Shown here piece after piece: positions 1 through 7,259 of a DNA stretch of 64,000 bases. The translations under genes were made by a program, and so were the position numbers. The first letter of the stretch is position 1; each line of letters opens with the position of its first letter. The notes under the pieces are model-generated. The model was not told the origin of the DNA. It saw only the letters and a program-made list of their open reading frames with translations, and ran no database searches. This stretch comes from an uncultured Clostridia bacterium (GTDB lineage Bacteria > Bacillota > Clostridia > Christensenellales > CAG-138): contig CAMVNO010000002.1 of NCBI GenBank assembly GCA_947168855.1, positions 1 to 64,000 on the forward strand, in the 5' to 3' direction.

Positions 1-119
1 GAATGACCATCGGTCGTCCGTTCCGCTGTTTTTTGCGGACGGGCAATGCCCGTCCCTACTCAGAATGACCATCGGTCGTCCGTTCCGCTGTTTTTTGCGG
101 ACGGGCAATGCCCGTCCTA
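1..119. repeat. Tandem pair of ~60-bp hairpin repeat units
   Basis: Two nearly identical units (about 1-60 and 62-119) lie in tandem. Each holds a short palindrome around GACCATCGGTC and a second stem GGACGGGCAATGCCCGTCC, separated by a T-rich stretch. A related unit in the opposite orientation lies at 3941-3988. No coding potential is apparent. The first copy may extend beyond the window edge. Confidence 0.8.
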
Positions 120-120
120 C

Positions 121-207
121 AAATGAATTGTCCATGCGGACATGAATAGCGGCAGAGCCGCATGAATTGTGCTTCGCACATGAATTGACGCCTGCGGCGT
201 CATGAAA
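121..207 (+). repeat. Truncated hairpin-array repeat (CATGAATTG family), copy A
   Basis: Four short stems (GTCC..GGAC, GCGGC..GCCGC, GTGC..GCAC, GACGCC..GGCGTC) are separated by CATGAATTG-type linkers. This matches only the left half of the full elements at 18179, 30426 and 34190; the central hairpin and the right half are missing. It ends about 16 bases before the tdh ribosome binding site, so it probably lies in or next to the tdh leader. Confidence 0.75.
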
Positions 208-238
208 GATGTATTGTATTCCAAGGAGGAATAAACGA

Positions 239-1282
239 ATGATACCGAAAATGATGGATGCGATTGTCAAACCCGTTGCGGGCGTCGGCCTCGAACTGCG
301 CCGGGTGCCCGTTCCGGAACCCGGTCCCGGAGAAGTGCTGATCAAGGTTCACAAGACGGCGATCTGCGGTACGGACGTGCATATCTATGACTGGACGCCG
401 TGGTCTGCGGAGCATGTGAAACCGCCGATGGTGATCGGTCACGAATACGTGGGCGAGATCGCCGCGCTCGGCGCGGGCGTTACCGGTCTCACCGTCGGCA
501 TGCGTGTATCCGGCGAGGGACACATCACCTGCGGTCATTGCCGCAACTGCCACACGGGAAACATCCAATGGTGCAAGAACACGAAGAGCGTCGGCGTGGA
601 TCGCGACGGCGCGTTCGCGGAATACGTCTGCATTCCGGAAAAGAATGTCATCATTATTGACCCGCAGCTGGACGAGGACGTCGTCGCCTTCTTCGACGCG
701 TTCGGCAACGCCACGCATACCGCGCTGATGTTCAACCTCGTCGGCGAGGACGTGCTGATCACCGGCGCAGGTCCGATCGGCGTGATCGCCTGCGGCATCT
801 GCAAGTATGCCGGCGCGCGCCGCGTGGTCATTACCGATATGAACGAGTACCGTCTTGATCTCGCCCGCAAGATGGGCGCAGACGCCGCGGTCAACGTTGC
901 CAAGGAAGATCTGCAGGAAGTCATGAAGCAGCAGGGTCTCGTCGAGGGGTTCGACGTCGGTCTCGAAATGTCCGGCTCGGGTGCTGCGTTCAAGCAGCTG
1001 CTTTCTGTCATGCGCAACGGCGGCAAGGTCTCGCTTCTGGGTCTCGGCAACGGTCCGATTTCGCTCGATATGAACCTCATCATCGGCAAGGGGCTGACGC
1101 TGCAGGGCATTTACGGGCGCAAGATGGACAACTGGCACCAGATGTCCTACATGGTGCAGGGCGGTCTCGATCTGCATCCGGTCATCACGCACCGCTTCCA
1201 CTACACCGAGTTTGAAAAAGGCTTCGAAGCCATGCATTCCGGCAATTCCGGCAAGGTCATCTTTGACTGGACGAAGAAATAA
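239..1282 (+). CDS. tdh: L-threonine 3-dehydrogenase
   Basis: Zinc-dependent medium-chain dehydrogenase (347 aa) that oxidises L-threonine to 2-amino-3-ketobutyrate with NAD+ in the cytoplasm. Visible are the catalytic-zinc residues Cys43 and His68-Glu69 (GHE), the four structural-zinc cysteines at about 98, 101, 104 and 112, and the Rossmann motif GAGPIG followed by an Asp-ending strand (VVITD) suited to NAD+. The start at 239 follows AAGGAGGA at 223-230; an upstream in-frame ATG at 209 lacks a ribosome site. kbl follows after 15 bases, which completes the two-step threonine-to-glycine route and separates this call from sorbitol or other polyol dehydrogenases of the same fold. Confidence 0.93.
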   Translation: MIPKMMDAIVKPVAGVGLELRRVPVPEPGPGEVLIKVHKTAICGTDVHIYDWTPWSAEHVKPPMVIGHEYVGEIAALGAGVTGLTVGMRVSGEGHITCGHCRNCHTGNIQWCKNTKSVGVDRDGAFAEYVCIPEKNVIIIDPQLDEDVVAFFDAFGNATHTALMFNLVGEDVLITGAGPIGVIACGICKYAGARRVVITDMNEYRLDLARKMGADAAVNVAKEDLQEVMKQQGLVEGFDVGLEMSGSGAAFKQLLSVMRNGGKVSLLGLGNGPISLDMNLIIGKGLTLQGIYGRKMDNWHQMSYMVQGGLDLHPVITHRFHYTEFEKGFEAMHSGNSGKVIFDWTKK

Positions 1283-1297
1283 CGGAGGAAAAAACCA

Positions 1298-2479
1298 ATG
1301 AAGAAAGCATACTCGATCTACCGCGAACAGCTTGACGCGATCCGCGAGGCGGGCACGTACAAGGAGGAGCGCATCATCACCACGCCGCAGGGAAGCCGCA
1401 TCGACACCACGAAGGCAAAGTGCGTCGTCAACATGTGCGCGAACAACTATCTCGGACTTTCCGACAATCCGGACCTGATCGCCGCGGCAAAGGCGAGCTA
1501 CGACGAGTGGGGCTTCGGTCTTTCGTCCGTCCGCTTCATCTGCGGCACGCAGGGCATCCACAAGGAGCTCGAAGGCCGCATCGCAAAGTTCACGGGTCAG
1601 GAGGACGCGATCCTGTATTCGTCCTGCTTCGACGCAAACGGCGGTCTGTTTGAGACCCTGCTCGGACCGGAAGACGCGGTCATCTCCGACGAGCTGAACC
1701 ACGCGTCCATCATCGACGGCGTGCGTCTGTGCAAGGCAAAGCGTCTCAGATACCACAACAACGACATGGAGGACCTCAAGGCGAAGCTCGAAGAGGCGAA
1801 GGACTGCCGCATCAAGCTGATCGCAACCGACGGCGTCTTTTCGATGGACGGCTACATCGCAAACCTTCGGGGCATCTGCGATCTCGCGGAGCAGTACGAC
1901 GCGCTCGTTATGGTCGACGATTCGCACGCGGTCGGCTTCATGGGCGAGCACGGCAGAGGCACTGCGGAATACTGCGGCGTGATGGGTCGAGTCGACATCA
2001 TCACCGGCACGTTCGGTAAAGCGCTCGGCGGCGCGTCCGGCGGCTACACCGCGGCACGCAAGGAGATCATCGACCTCCTCCGTCAGCGCTCCCGCCCGTA
2101 CCTGTTCTCGAACACGCTTGCGCCCGCGATCTGCGCCGCGACGATCAAGACGATCGACCTATTGGAATCGTCCACGGAACTCCGTGACCGCGTCCACGCA
2201 AACGCGAACTACTTCCGCAAGGAAATGGAAAAGCTCGGCTTTGACCTGCTGCCCGGTGAGCATCCGATCGTTCCGATCATGCTCTACGACGCGAAGGTCG
2301 CGCAGGAGTTTGCAAACCGCATGCTCGATAAGGGTGTGTACGTGACCGGCTTCTCTTACCCGGTCGTGCCGATGGGCAAGGCGCGCGTCCGCACGCAGAT
2401 CTCCGCGGGTCACACCAAGGAGGACCTCGATTTCGCCGTCAAGTGCTTCGGCGAAGTCAAGAAGGAAATGGGATTATAA
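1298..2479 (+). CDS. kbl: Glycine C-acetyltransferase (2-amino-3-ketobutyrate CoA ligase)
   Basis: PLP enzyme of the alpha-oxoamine synthase family (393 aa) that cleaves 2-amino-3-ketobutyrate with CoA into glycine and acetyl-CoA. The PLP lysine is Lys241 in [10 protein letters not shown]. The DDSHAVGF segment near 207-214 holds the cofactor-binding Asp and His, and the N-terminal CANNYLGL motif is typical of the family. Length is normal for Kbl. It has its own ribosome site (GGAGGAA) 15 bases after tdh and is surely in the same operon. Other family members (BioF, HemA, SPT) are less likely because of the tdh partner. A strong terminator follows. Confidence 0.95.
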   Translation: MKKAYSIYREQLDAIREAGTYKEERIITTPQGSRIDTTKAKCVVNMCANNYLGLSDNPDLIAAAKASYDEWGFGLSSVRFICGTQGIHKELEGRIAKFTGQEDAILYSSCFDANGGLFETLLGPEDAVISDELNHASIIDGVRLCKAKRLRYHNNDMEDLKAKLEEAKDCRIKLIATDGVFSMDGYIANLRGICDLAEQYDALVMVDDSHAVGFMGEHGRGTAEYCGVMGRVDIITGTFGKALGGASGGYTAARKEIIDLLRQRSRPYLFSNTLAPAICAATIKTIDLLESSTELRDRVHANANYFRKEMEKLGFDLLPGEHPIVPIMLYDAKVAQEFANRMLDKGVYVTGFSYPVVPMGKARVRTQISAGHTKEDLDFAVKCFGEVKKEMGL

Positions 2480-2490
2480 ACGCTTCGCTT

Positions 2491-2527
2491 CGGTCGGTTG
2501 AAAACATTTTCAACCGACCGGTTTTTT
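2491..2527 (+). terminator. Rho-independent terminator after kbl
   Basis: A long stem CGGTCGGTTGAAAA with a CAT loop pairs back to TTTTCAACCGACCG and is followed by GTTTTTT. It ends the tdh-kbl operon. Confidence 0.92.
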
Positions 2528-2671
2528 GCGGCTTTCGTCTATAATCCTTCGGATTATGCGAGCGACGAAAGCCGAAAGGTGTCAAATCCGCCGCGCATGT
2601 CGCCGGATTTGACGGATTTTCAATGCTTGTCATCCTGAGGAATCCCGAAGGGATGACGAAGGATCTGGATC
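2528..2671. repeat. Three consecutive intergenic hairpins
   Basis: No gene is seen here. There are three inverted repeats: CGGCTTTCGTC (2529) with GACGAAAGCCG (2564), with an inner ATAATCC/GGATTAT stem; GTCAAATCCG (2581) with CGGATTTGAC (2604); and GTCATCC (2629) with GGATGAC (2651). The last has the GTCATCCTGAG...GAAGGATC form of dispersed repeats common in gut Clostridia. Confidence 0.7.
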
Positions 2672-2706
2672 AAAAAACAGTCTCCGATCGGTTCGGAGAC
2701 TGTTTT
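2672..2706 (-). terminator. Terminator of the DUF2975/XRE operon
   Basis: The inverted repeat ACAGTCTCCGA/TCGGAGACTGT is followed on the minus strand by TTTTTTG, directly after the stop codon of the regulator gene at 2717. Confidence 0.85.
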
Positions 2707-2716
2707 GCTTATCACG

Positions 2717-2938
2717 TTATTCTTCCGTTTCGTCCGGGGCGTATTCGAGGATGTCGCCGGGCTGGCAGTGCAGCGCTTCGCAGATAGCGATCAAAGTGGA
2801 GAAGCGGATCGCGCTGATGTGCCCGTTCTTCAGCTTTGAAAGATTGACGTTCGCGACGCCGACCTTTTCGGATAGCTCGTTCAAGCTCATCTTCCGGTCC
2901 GCCATGACGCGGTCAAGCCGCAGAATGATTCTTCCCAT
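2717..2938 (-). CDS. YozG-like XRE/Cro family regulator
   Basis: Small (73 aa) single-domain helix-turn-helix DNA-binding protein. Residues about 18-60 form the five-helix Cro/CI fold (SLNELSEKVGV as the first HTH helix, NVNLSKLKNG as the recognition region), and the C-terminus CQPGDILEY is typical of the YozG/HTH_26 group. These proteins are usually encoded with a DUF2975 membrane protein, as here: the gene lies 9 bases downstream of one in the same operon. It probably represses its own promoter at 3695-3723. Targets beyond this operon are unknown. Confidence 0.88.
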   Translation of the reverse strand: MGRIILRLDRVMADRKMSLNELSEKVGVANVNLSKLKNGHISAIRFSTLIAICEALHCQPGDILEYAPDETEE

Positions 2939-2947
2939 ACGCGCACC

Positions 2948-3634
2948 TCACAGCGTCTCGTCGGCTTCCTGCTGGAGCTTTGCGCCGTAGCGGAAGATCA
3001 TGCAGAGGAAGAAGACGACGAGCGCGGCAAAGATCGGCACCAGGTTCAGGTTGAAGCTGAAATTGCCGATGCCCGCAACGGCGGCGGTCGCAACGCCGGT
3101 GGCAAGGGAGCCCACCACGGCGCAGACGATCAGCGTCCATGCAAAGATGTTCATCCGCTTGATGACGGCCTCGTCAAAGGGACTAATACAGACGCGGAAG
3201 GCGTCGCAGAGCTTCAAAAACATCACGAGCGTCACGATCGCGCAGGCGGCGCCGATCAACAGGGCCGAGAAAGCCTTCAAAGTATCCCGGACGCCGAAGT
3301 TTTTGACCTTGTCGGGATCGTTCACGTGCACCGCGAGCCCGTCGTCCGTCTTTTCGATGGTCACGCCGTCGTGTTCCTCGGCGACCTTTTCATTGGCGGC
3401 CGCAAGCGCTTCGTCGATGCTTTTCCACTCGCTGCCCATCAGCGACTTGTTCACCTGCACGTTCACGTCGGAGCTGACGGACACCTGCACCGCATCCTTG
3501 GGCAGGGCGACGCAGGCGACGCCGCCGACCAGCAGCCCGAACGCGCCGATGGACAGCAGGACGATCAGGACGATCGAAACGATCTTGCCGATCAGCCCGA
3601 TCTTGTTGACTTTGGTCTGAATGTTGTTTTCCAT
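2948..3634 (-). CDS. DUF2975 domain membrane protein
   Basis: Integral membrane protein (228 aa) with about four hydrophobic segments, near residues 15-42, 120-145, 165-190 and 197-217. An extracytoplasmic-looking polar stretch at about 45-115 lies between the first and second. The arrangement and the regulator downstream fit the DUF2975/YozG pairs widespread in Bacillota. No enzymatic motif is visible and the function is unknown; a role in sensing envelope state for the partner regulator is inference only. The start is supported by GGAGGAAACAACC just upstream. Confidence 0.8.
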   Translation of the reverse strand: MENNIQTKVNKIGLIGKIVSIVLIVLLSIGAFGLLVGGVACVALPKDAVQVSVSSDVNVQVNKSLMGSEWKSIDEALAAANEKVAEEHDGVTIEKTDDGLAVHVNDPDKVKNFGVRDTLKAFSALLIGAACAIVTLVMFLKLCDAFRVCISPFDEAVIKRMNIFAWTLIVCAVVGSLATGVATAAVAGIGNFSFNLNLVPIFAALVVFFLCMIFRYGAKLQQEADETL

Positions 3635-3659
3635 GGTTGTTTCCTCCGTTTGATTTCGT

Positions 3660-3685
3660 AAATTAATTAACGATTAACGTTAACT
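3660..3685 (-). promoter_or_regulatory. Candidate operator for the XRE regulator
   Basis: An AT-rich palindromic patch in otherwise GC-rich DNA, with TTAATTAA and the perfect palindrome TTAACGTTAA (3674-3683). It lies just downstream of the -10 element of the DUF2975/XRE promoter, a position suited to autorepression. Binding by this regulator is inferred. Confidence 0.5.
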
Positions 3686-3694
3686 TCTGAACGC

Positions 3695-3723
3695 AGTATA
3701 CACCATGATTTCACGTTTGTCAA
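3695..3723 (-). promoter_or_regulatory. Promoter of the DUF2975/XRE operon
   Basis: On the minus strand, TTGACA and TATACT are separated by 17 bases, about 60 bases before the DUF2975 start. Confidence 0.85.
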
Positions 3724-3794
3724 CACATATTTTATGAAAAACATTAAAATATTTACGAAAATGAAAACAACGGATCGCGCGGAGCACGGCATAC

Positions 3795-3935
3795 ATCCAA
3801 ATACCTTCTCCTTGAGGAGAAGAGATAGTGACGTGCGACCTGACGCGCGACGGCACCGCAGCAACGGAGTGCCAGCGTAGTGTGTGCGGCGAAGCGTGAG
3901 CGGAGCCGGATGAGGTGGACTCGCAAAAAGCGTCT
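3795..3935. repeat. Dispersed intergenic repeat, CCTTCTCCTTGAGGAGAAG type
   Basis: Part of the gene-free stretch 3635-4010. It begins with ATCCAAATACCTTCTCC and ends near GGATGAGGTGG, matching the start of the larger element at 5960-6245 (ATCCAAAAGCCTTCCCC...GGATGAGGTG). It looks like an internally different or degenerate member of that family and has no open frame with coding features. Confidence 0.65.
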
Positions 3936-3940
3936 GAAGC

Positions 3941-3988
3941 GGACGACCGATGGTCGTCCCTACGGTAGGGACGTGCAATGCACGTCCG
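3941..3988 (-). repeat. Inverted copy of the window-start hairpin repeat
   Basis: Two stems, GGACGACCGATGGTCGTCC and GGACGTGCAATGCACGTCC, joined by CTACGGTAG. The first is the reverse complement of the palindrome in the repeat at 1-119. The second stem has changed on both arms (GGGC/GCCC there, GTGC/GCAC here), so pairing is kept. Confidence 0.7.
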
Positions 3989-4010
3989 TTCTCGCATATG
4001 AATTGCCCTT

Positions 4011-4805
4011 TCACCCGCTTTTCGCATTCTTCACCATGCAGTCGATCGGGGCGTTATAGAGGCATGCCATGAGGTAGCGCTCGCCGGCGGTCACGTCGCC
4101 TGCGAAGCGGTCAAGCTGGCTTTCCACGTAGTCGATATGGTCGATTGTAAGAAGACGGAGCCGTTCGCGGATCGCTGCGTTGTCGATCCGTGACCCGTTT
4201 ACCGAAAGGAACGGCAGGCTGTACATGGCTTTGATCGCCTGCTTCACGCTCTGCGCAAAGACCTGATCAAAGAAGGTGTCAAGATACAGGGGCTTTAAGA
4301 TCGCGTCAAGTCCCGTCGTGTCCTCGCGCGCGTTATGACCGACTGACGGAACGTCGCCCATTATATTTTTACGATTATTATTTATTTCCCGGGTCTCTGT
4401 GAACCGGGGGTCCGTTCCCTGTGAACCGGAGGGTGGGTTCTCACGGAACCGGGGGGTCGGTTCTGTGGCAACCGGGGTCGGATTCGGAGAGACCGGCAGA
4501 TGTTCCGTTCCGGATGGCAATCCAAGAAGGTGATATCGGTTCGTACCGCGGCGCATCTTGCCGGATCTGGATTGCTGACGGGTTGCCTCGGCATGGATCA
4601 GCCCCGATCGTTCGAGGTCCGCAAGCGTTCTTTTTACGGAAGATCTTGACATGCCTGTATGCGCCGCGATCGTCTCCATCCCCGGGAAGCAGACGCCGTT
4701 TTTGTCGCTGCAGAAGCAGAGGTAGGCGTAGACCGCGACGGCGTAGGCGGAATGACCGCCTTCAAAGATCGCCGCCGGCACATAAAAGGTCTTTCGCTTC
4801 GCCAT
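4011..4805 (-). CDS. RepA/DUF6017-like helix-turn-helix protein, orphan
   Basis: A 264-aa cytoplasmic protein. The N-terminal half carries a winged helix-turn-helix (ETIAAHTGMSRSSVKRTLAD, about 45-65) like that of replication initiators of plasmids and integrative elements. A polar Pro/Thr-rich linker follows. The C-terminal segment ending in YLMACLYNAP resembles the DUF6017 tail of Clostridial replication initiator protein A. I start at 4805 because GGAGGGC precedes that ATG; an in-frame ATG at 4877 lacks a ribosome site. No relaxase, integrase or partition gene is nearby, so it may be a remnant or a domesticated relative. The assignment rests on motif resemblance only. Confidence 0.65.
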   Translation of the reverse strand: MAKRKTFYVPAAIFEGGHSAYAVAVYAYLCFCSDKNGVCFPGMETIAAHTGMSRSSVKRTLADLERSGLIHAEATRQQSRSGKMRRGTNRYHLLGLPSGTEHLPVSPNPTPVATEPTPRFRENPPSGSQGTDPRFTETREINNNRKNIMGDVPSVGHNAREDTTGLDAILKPLYLDTFFDQVFAQSVKQAIKAMYSLPFLSVNGSRIDNAAIRERLRLLTIDHIDYVESQLDRFAGDVTAGERYLMACLYNAPIDCMVKNAKSG

Positions 4806-4888
4806 CGTTCTGCCCTCCGTTTCTTCGCTTCGAGCATAGCACGAAAACCGTGGGCAATTTTCCCGGAATTTTGACACAATCTATGGGT

Positions 4889-4917
4889 TTGACAACGGCG
4901 CGGATCGGCGGTATGAT
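4889..4917 (+). promoter_or_regulatory. Promoter of the HydE-like gene
   Basis: TTGACA-17-TATGAT, a near-consensus sigma-A promoter giving a leader of about 17 bases before the start at 4941. Another TTGACA at 4871 has no well-placed -10. Confidence 0.85.
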
Positions 4918-4940
4918 GAGGATCACAGGAGGGGAATGGT

Positions 4941-5924
4941 ATGAACATCGAAACGAAACGCGACGTTCTGGAGATTCTGAACATGCCGGAGACGGATTTT
5001 GCCCGTGACGTGCTGCCGAAAGCGCAGCGCGCGCGTGAAGCGCAGTTCGGCAATCGCATTTTTTTAAGCGGCATGATCGGCTATACGAACGTATGCAAAA
5101 ACCAATGCCTGTACTGCGGCATGCGCGCGGGCAACAGCGATCTGAAACGCTTCCGCGTCGCGCCGGAGGACGTGATCGCGCTCGGCAGAAACGCCGCGGA
5201 ACACGGATACAAGCGCATTTTCCTGATTGCGGGCGAGGATCCGAAGTACGGCTTCGACGGGCTTGTCCGGATCGTAAAGAGCCTCAAGGACGCGGGCATG
5301 TTCGTGTCGCTCGCGTGCGGCGAGTTCGACCGCGCGCAGTATGCGGAGCTCAAGGCCGCCGGCGCGGACGAGTATGTGCTGAAGTTCGAGATGTCGAACC
5401 CCGAGAGCTTCAACCGCATGAACCCGTCGACGACGTTCACCCGCCGCATGGAGGCGATCGAAACGATCCGCGGTCTCGGGCTTGCGCTCGCGTCCGGCAA
5501 CATCATCGACTGGCCGGGGCAGACCGCGGACGAGCTTGCGGACGACATTCTGCTGATGAAGCGGCTCGGGATCAGCTGGGCGCCGGTCATTCCGTTTCTG
5601 CCCGCGATGAACACGCCGCTCTTTGAGACGCATCACCGCGGCAGCCTTGAAAAGCTCTATAAGGAGATCGCGATCCTGCGGCTGATGCTGCCCGCGATCC
5701 GTATCACCGCGCAGCAGCCGGGCGCCGATCTCAGAAAAGGGCTGTCCGATCCGGAGGCGAACGACTCCGCGATCCGGGCGGGCGCGAACCTGCTCTTTTA
5801 CGATCTCTTGCCCGACCCGCTCGCCGCTGACTTCCGCGTGATCGATGAGCGGCATATCACCGGCCCGCAGCATGCAAAAGTGCTCTCCGAAACATACGGC
5901 TACGTGATCGACACCGACGCATAA
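4941..5924 (+). CDS. HydE-like radical SAM protein
   Basis: A 327-aa radical SAM enzyme. The cluster motif CKNQCLYCG (Cys at about 53, 57 and 60) is followed by GEDPKYG, YVLKFEMSNPE and DWPGQTADEL segments that align by eye with the TIM barrel of the BioB/HydE/PylB group; the text around the cysteines and the GED motif is closest to HydE, the [FeFe]-hydrogenase maturase. No HydF, HydG or hydrogenase gene is in the window, so a HydE-related enzyme of another role is possible. AGGAGGGG precedes the start. It is a single-gene unit with its own strong promoter. Confidence 0.75.
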   Translation: MNIETKRDVLEILNMPETDFARDVLPKAQRAREAQFGNRIFLSGMIGYTNVCKNQCLYCGMRAGNSDLKRFRVAPEDVIALGRNAAEHGYKRIFLIAGEDPKYGFDGLVRIVKSLKDAGMFVSLACGEFDRAQYAELKAAGADEYVLKFEMSNPESFNRMNPSTTFTRRMEAIETIRGLGLALASGNIIDWPGQTADELADDILLMKRLGISWAPVIPFLPAMNTPLFETHHRGSLEKLYKEIAILRLMLPAIRITAQQPGADLRKGLSDPEANDSAIRAGANLLFYDLLPDPLAADFRVIDERHITGPQHAKVLSETYGYVIDTDA

Positions 5925-5959
5925 CAAAAAGGAGCCGGAAGAGGGATTCTCTGAAGGGT

Positions 5960-6245
5960 GGTTTTCAAGCGCATCCAAAAGCCTTCCCCTTGAGGGGAAG
6001 GGGGACCGCTTGCGGTGGATGAGGTGTGTGTTTCGCGCAAGCAACACCTCATCAGTCAACTTCGTTGCCAGCTGAATGGTCTCACATGGTCGCAGCGCGT
6101 CGCTGTTCGCTTCCTTCTGCTCCCTGTTTGACCCGCGCTTCCGATTCGCTTCTCCCCGCATTGCGGGCGCTCATCTCCGCGCCCCCTCAAGGGGAAGCCT
6201 CTCTTTTCGGAAGAGCGCACTTACTCACCACCCTGCGGCGGCTGT
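5960..6245. repeat. MITE-like intergenic element with inverted ends
   Basis: This fills most of the gene-free stretch 5925-6347. The left end contains GGGTGGT and then AAAAGCCTTCCCCTTGAGGGG. The right end contains, in reverse complement, GGGTGGT, AAAAGA and GGCTTCCCCTTGAGGGG. The inverted ends enclose about 200 bases with further hairpins (for example GAGGTGT...ACACCTC near 6020-6050). There is no transposase or supported open frame. It is related to the shorter repeat at 3795-3935. Confidence 0.7.
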
Positions 6246-6274
6246 ACCCTCCTGCGTCGGGACGTGCGCTTATG

Positions 6275-6316
6275 TAAAAAAGAAACCTTCCGGAAAGGAA
6301 TTGTTTCCCGGAAGGA
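6275..6316 (-). terminator. Terminator of the HExxH membrane protein gene
   Basis: On the minus strand CCTTCCGGGAAA pairs with TTTCCGGAAGG (one bulge) and is followed by TTTCTTTTTT, about 30 bases after the stop at 6348. Confidence 0.75.
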
Positions 6317-6347
6317 TTGCACTAAATTTATAGCGACAAACCGGAAT

Positions 6348-7097
6348 TTAGCTGCCATATGCAGCATTAAAATCCTCTCCGCCATTCAGCATTTCTATCA
6401 GGTCCATGAAACCTTGAAAGCCATGGGTTTCCAGCCATTCGGCAACATCATGCTTCGCGTTAAGGTAACGGAAACGCCGATCTTCTTTCGTACCCGAATA
6501 AAATTCTCCCGTCGTATCCATATCTTCATGTGCGACAATGTTTTTCCCGTTATCGGTCTGTTCTGCCCACGCTTCGGGTCCGTACTGTTCACGGTAGTCG
6601 TTTTGCAAGGCTATCCCCTCATCGAACCATGTCGGGATTCTGCGAAGCGCTTTACTTGAGAGTCGTTCGCGCATCTCCGCATGCGTAAGTTCATGCGCAA
6701 GAACGTCAACGGTCAAGTATTCAGTCGAAACGGAAATATAGCACTTCTTTACAGGGAACAGAACAGTCTGCGTATCGTGGTCTCCACCGAGCTTTGCAAG
6801 CAGTTTTTCATCGTCGCATATAATGATGACCGTGTGATCCAGACACGTCAATGATCCGAAAAAACCCATAACACGTGATTTCGCCTCGTCGATTAAGCGG
6901 GTGATTTCATCTCTGTTCCCCGAATAATACCTGTTAACATAAACATTGTCCGATATCTTTTCAAAGGAAGCCCTGCGGGAAACGCTCATGCGGTATCCGG
7001 TCGGATTGAACTCAAAAAACCAGACCGCTGCAGCTCCGATCAGAAAAACGAGCGAGAAGATCACGATTAGAATGACATTTTTCTTTTTTGCTTTCAT
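6348..7097 (-). CDS. Membrane-anchored putative zinc metallopeptidase (HExxH)
   Basis: A 249-aa protein with a lysine-rich N-terminus and one membrane segment (about 7-27), so the rest is probably outside the cell. It contains HELTH at 135-139 and, about 20 residues later, WFDEG with Glu160. This is the arrangement of gluzincin (peptidase MA-like) zinc sites, with two His plus a downstream Glu as metal ligands and the HExxH Glu as general base. No exact family is recognised. The gene is visibly more AT-rich than its neighbours, which suggests relatively recent acquisition. Substrate unknown. Confidence 0.7.
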   Translation of the reverse strand: MKAKKKNVILIVIFSLVFLIGAAAVWFFEFNPTGYRMSVSRRASFEKISDNVYVNRYYSGNRDEITRLIDEAKSRVMGFFGSLTCLDHTVIIICDDEKLLAKLGGDHDTQTVLFPVKKCYISVSTEYLTVDVLAHELTHAEMRERLSSKALRRIPTWFDEGIALQNDYREQYGPEAWAEQTDNGKNIVAHEDMDTTGEFYSGTKEDRRFRYLNAKHDVAEWLETHGFQGFMDLIEMLNGGEDFNAAYGS

Positions 7098-7172
7098 CCC
7101 CGGATACCCTTCCTGTTTGCTAAACTCCGATTTGTCGCATTGATTCTATCACGGATTCCGATCAGACGCAAC

Positions 7173-7208
7173 GAAAAAGCACAGCCGACAGAAACCAACT
7201 GTGCTTTT
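7173..7208 (-). terminator. Terminator of the beta-helix-like lipoprotein gene
   Basis: The inverted repeat AAAAGCACAG/CTGTGCTTTT with a 14-base loop gives a minus-strand stem followed by TTTTTCG, about 50 bases after the stop at 7260. Confidence 0.7.
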
Positions 7209-7259
7209 GAATACCTCCTTGACAAACCTCCTCTGAAGGCTCCTTTCGTGTTTTTGGGG

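Noticed and set aside
200-1951. 583-codon frame antisense to tdh and kbl
   Set aside because: It spans two well-supported plus-strand genes and shows no protein family features.
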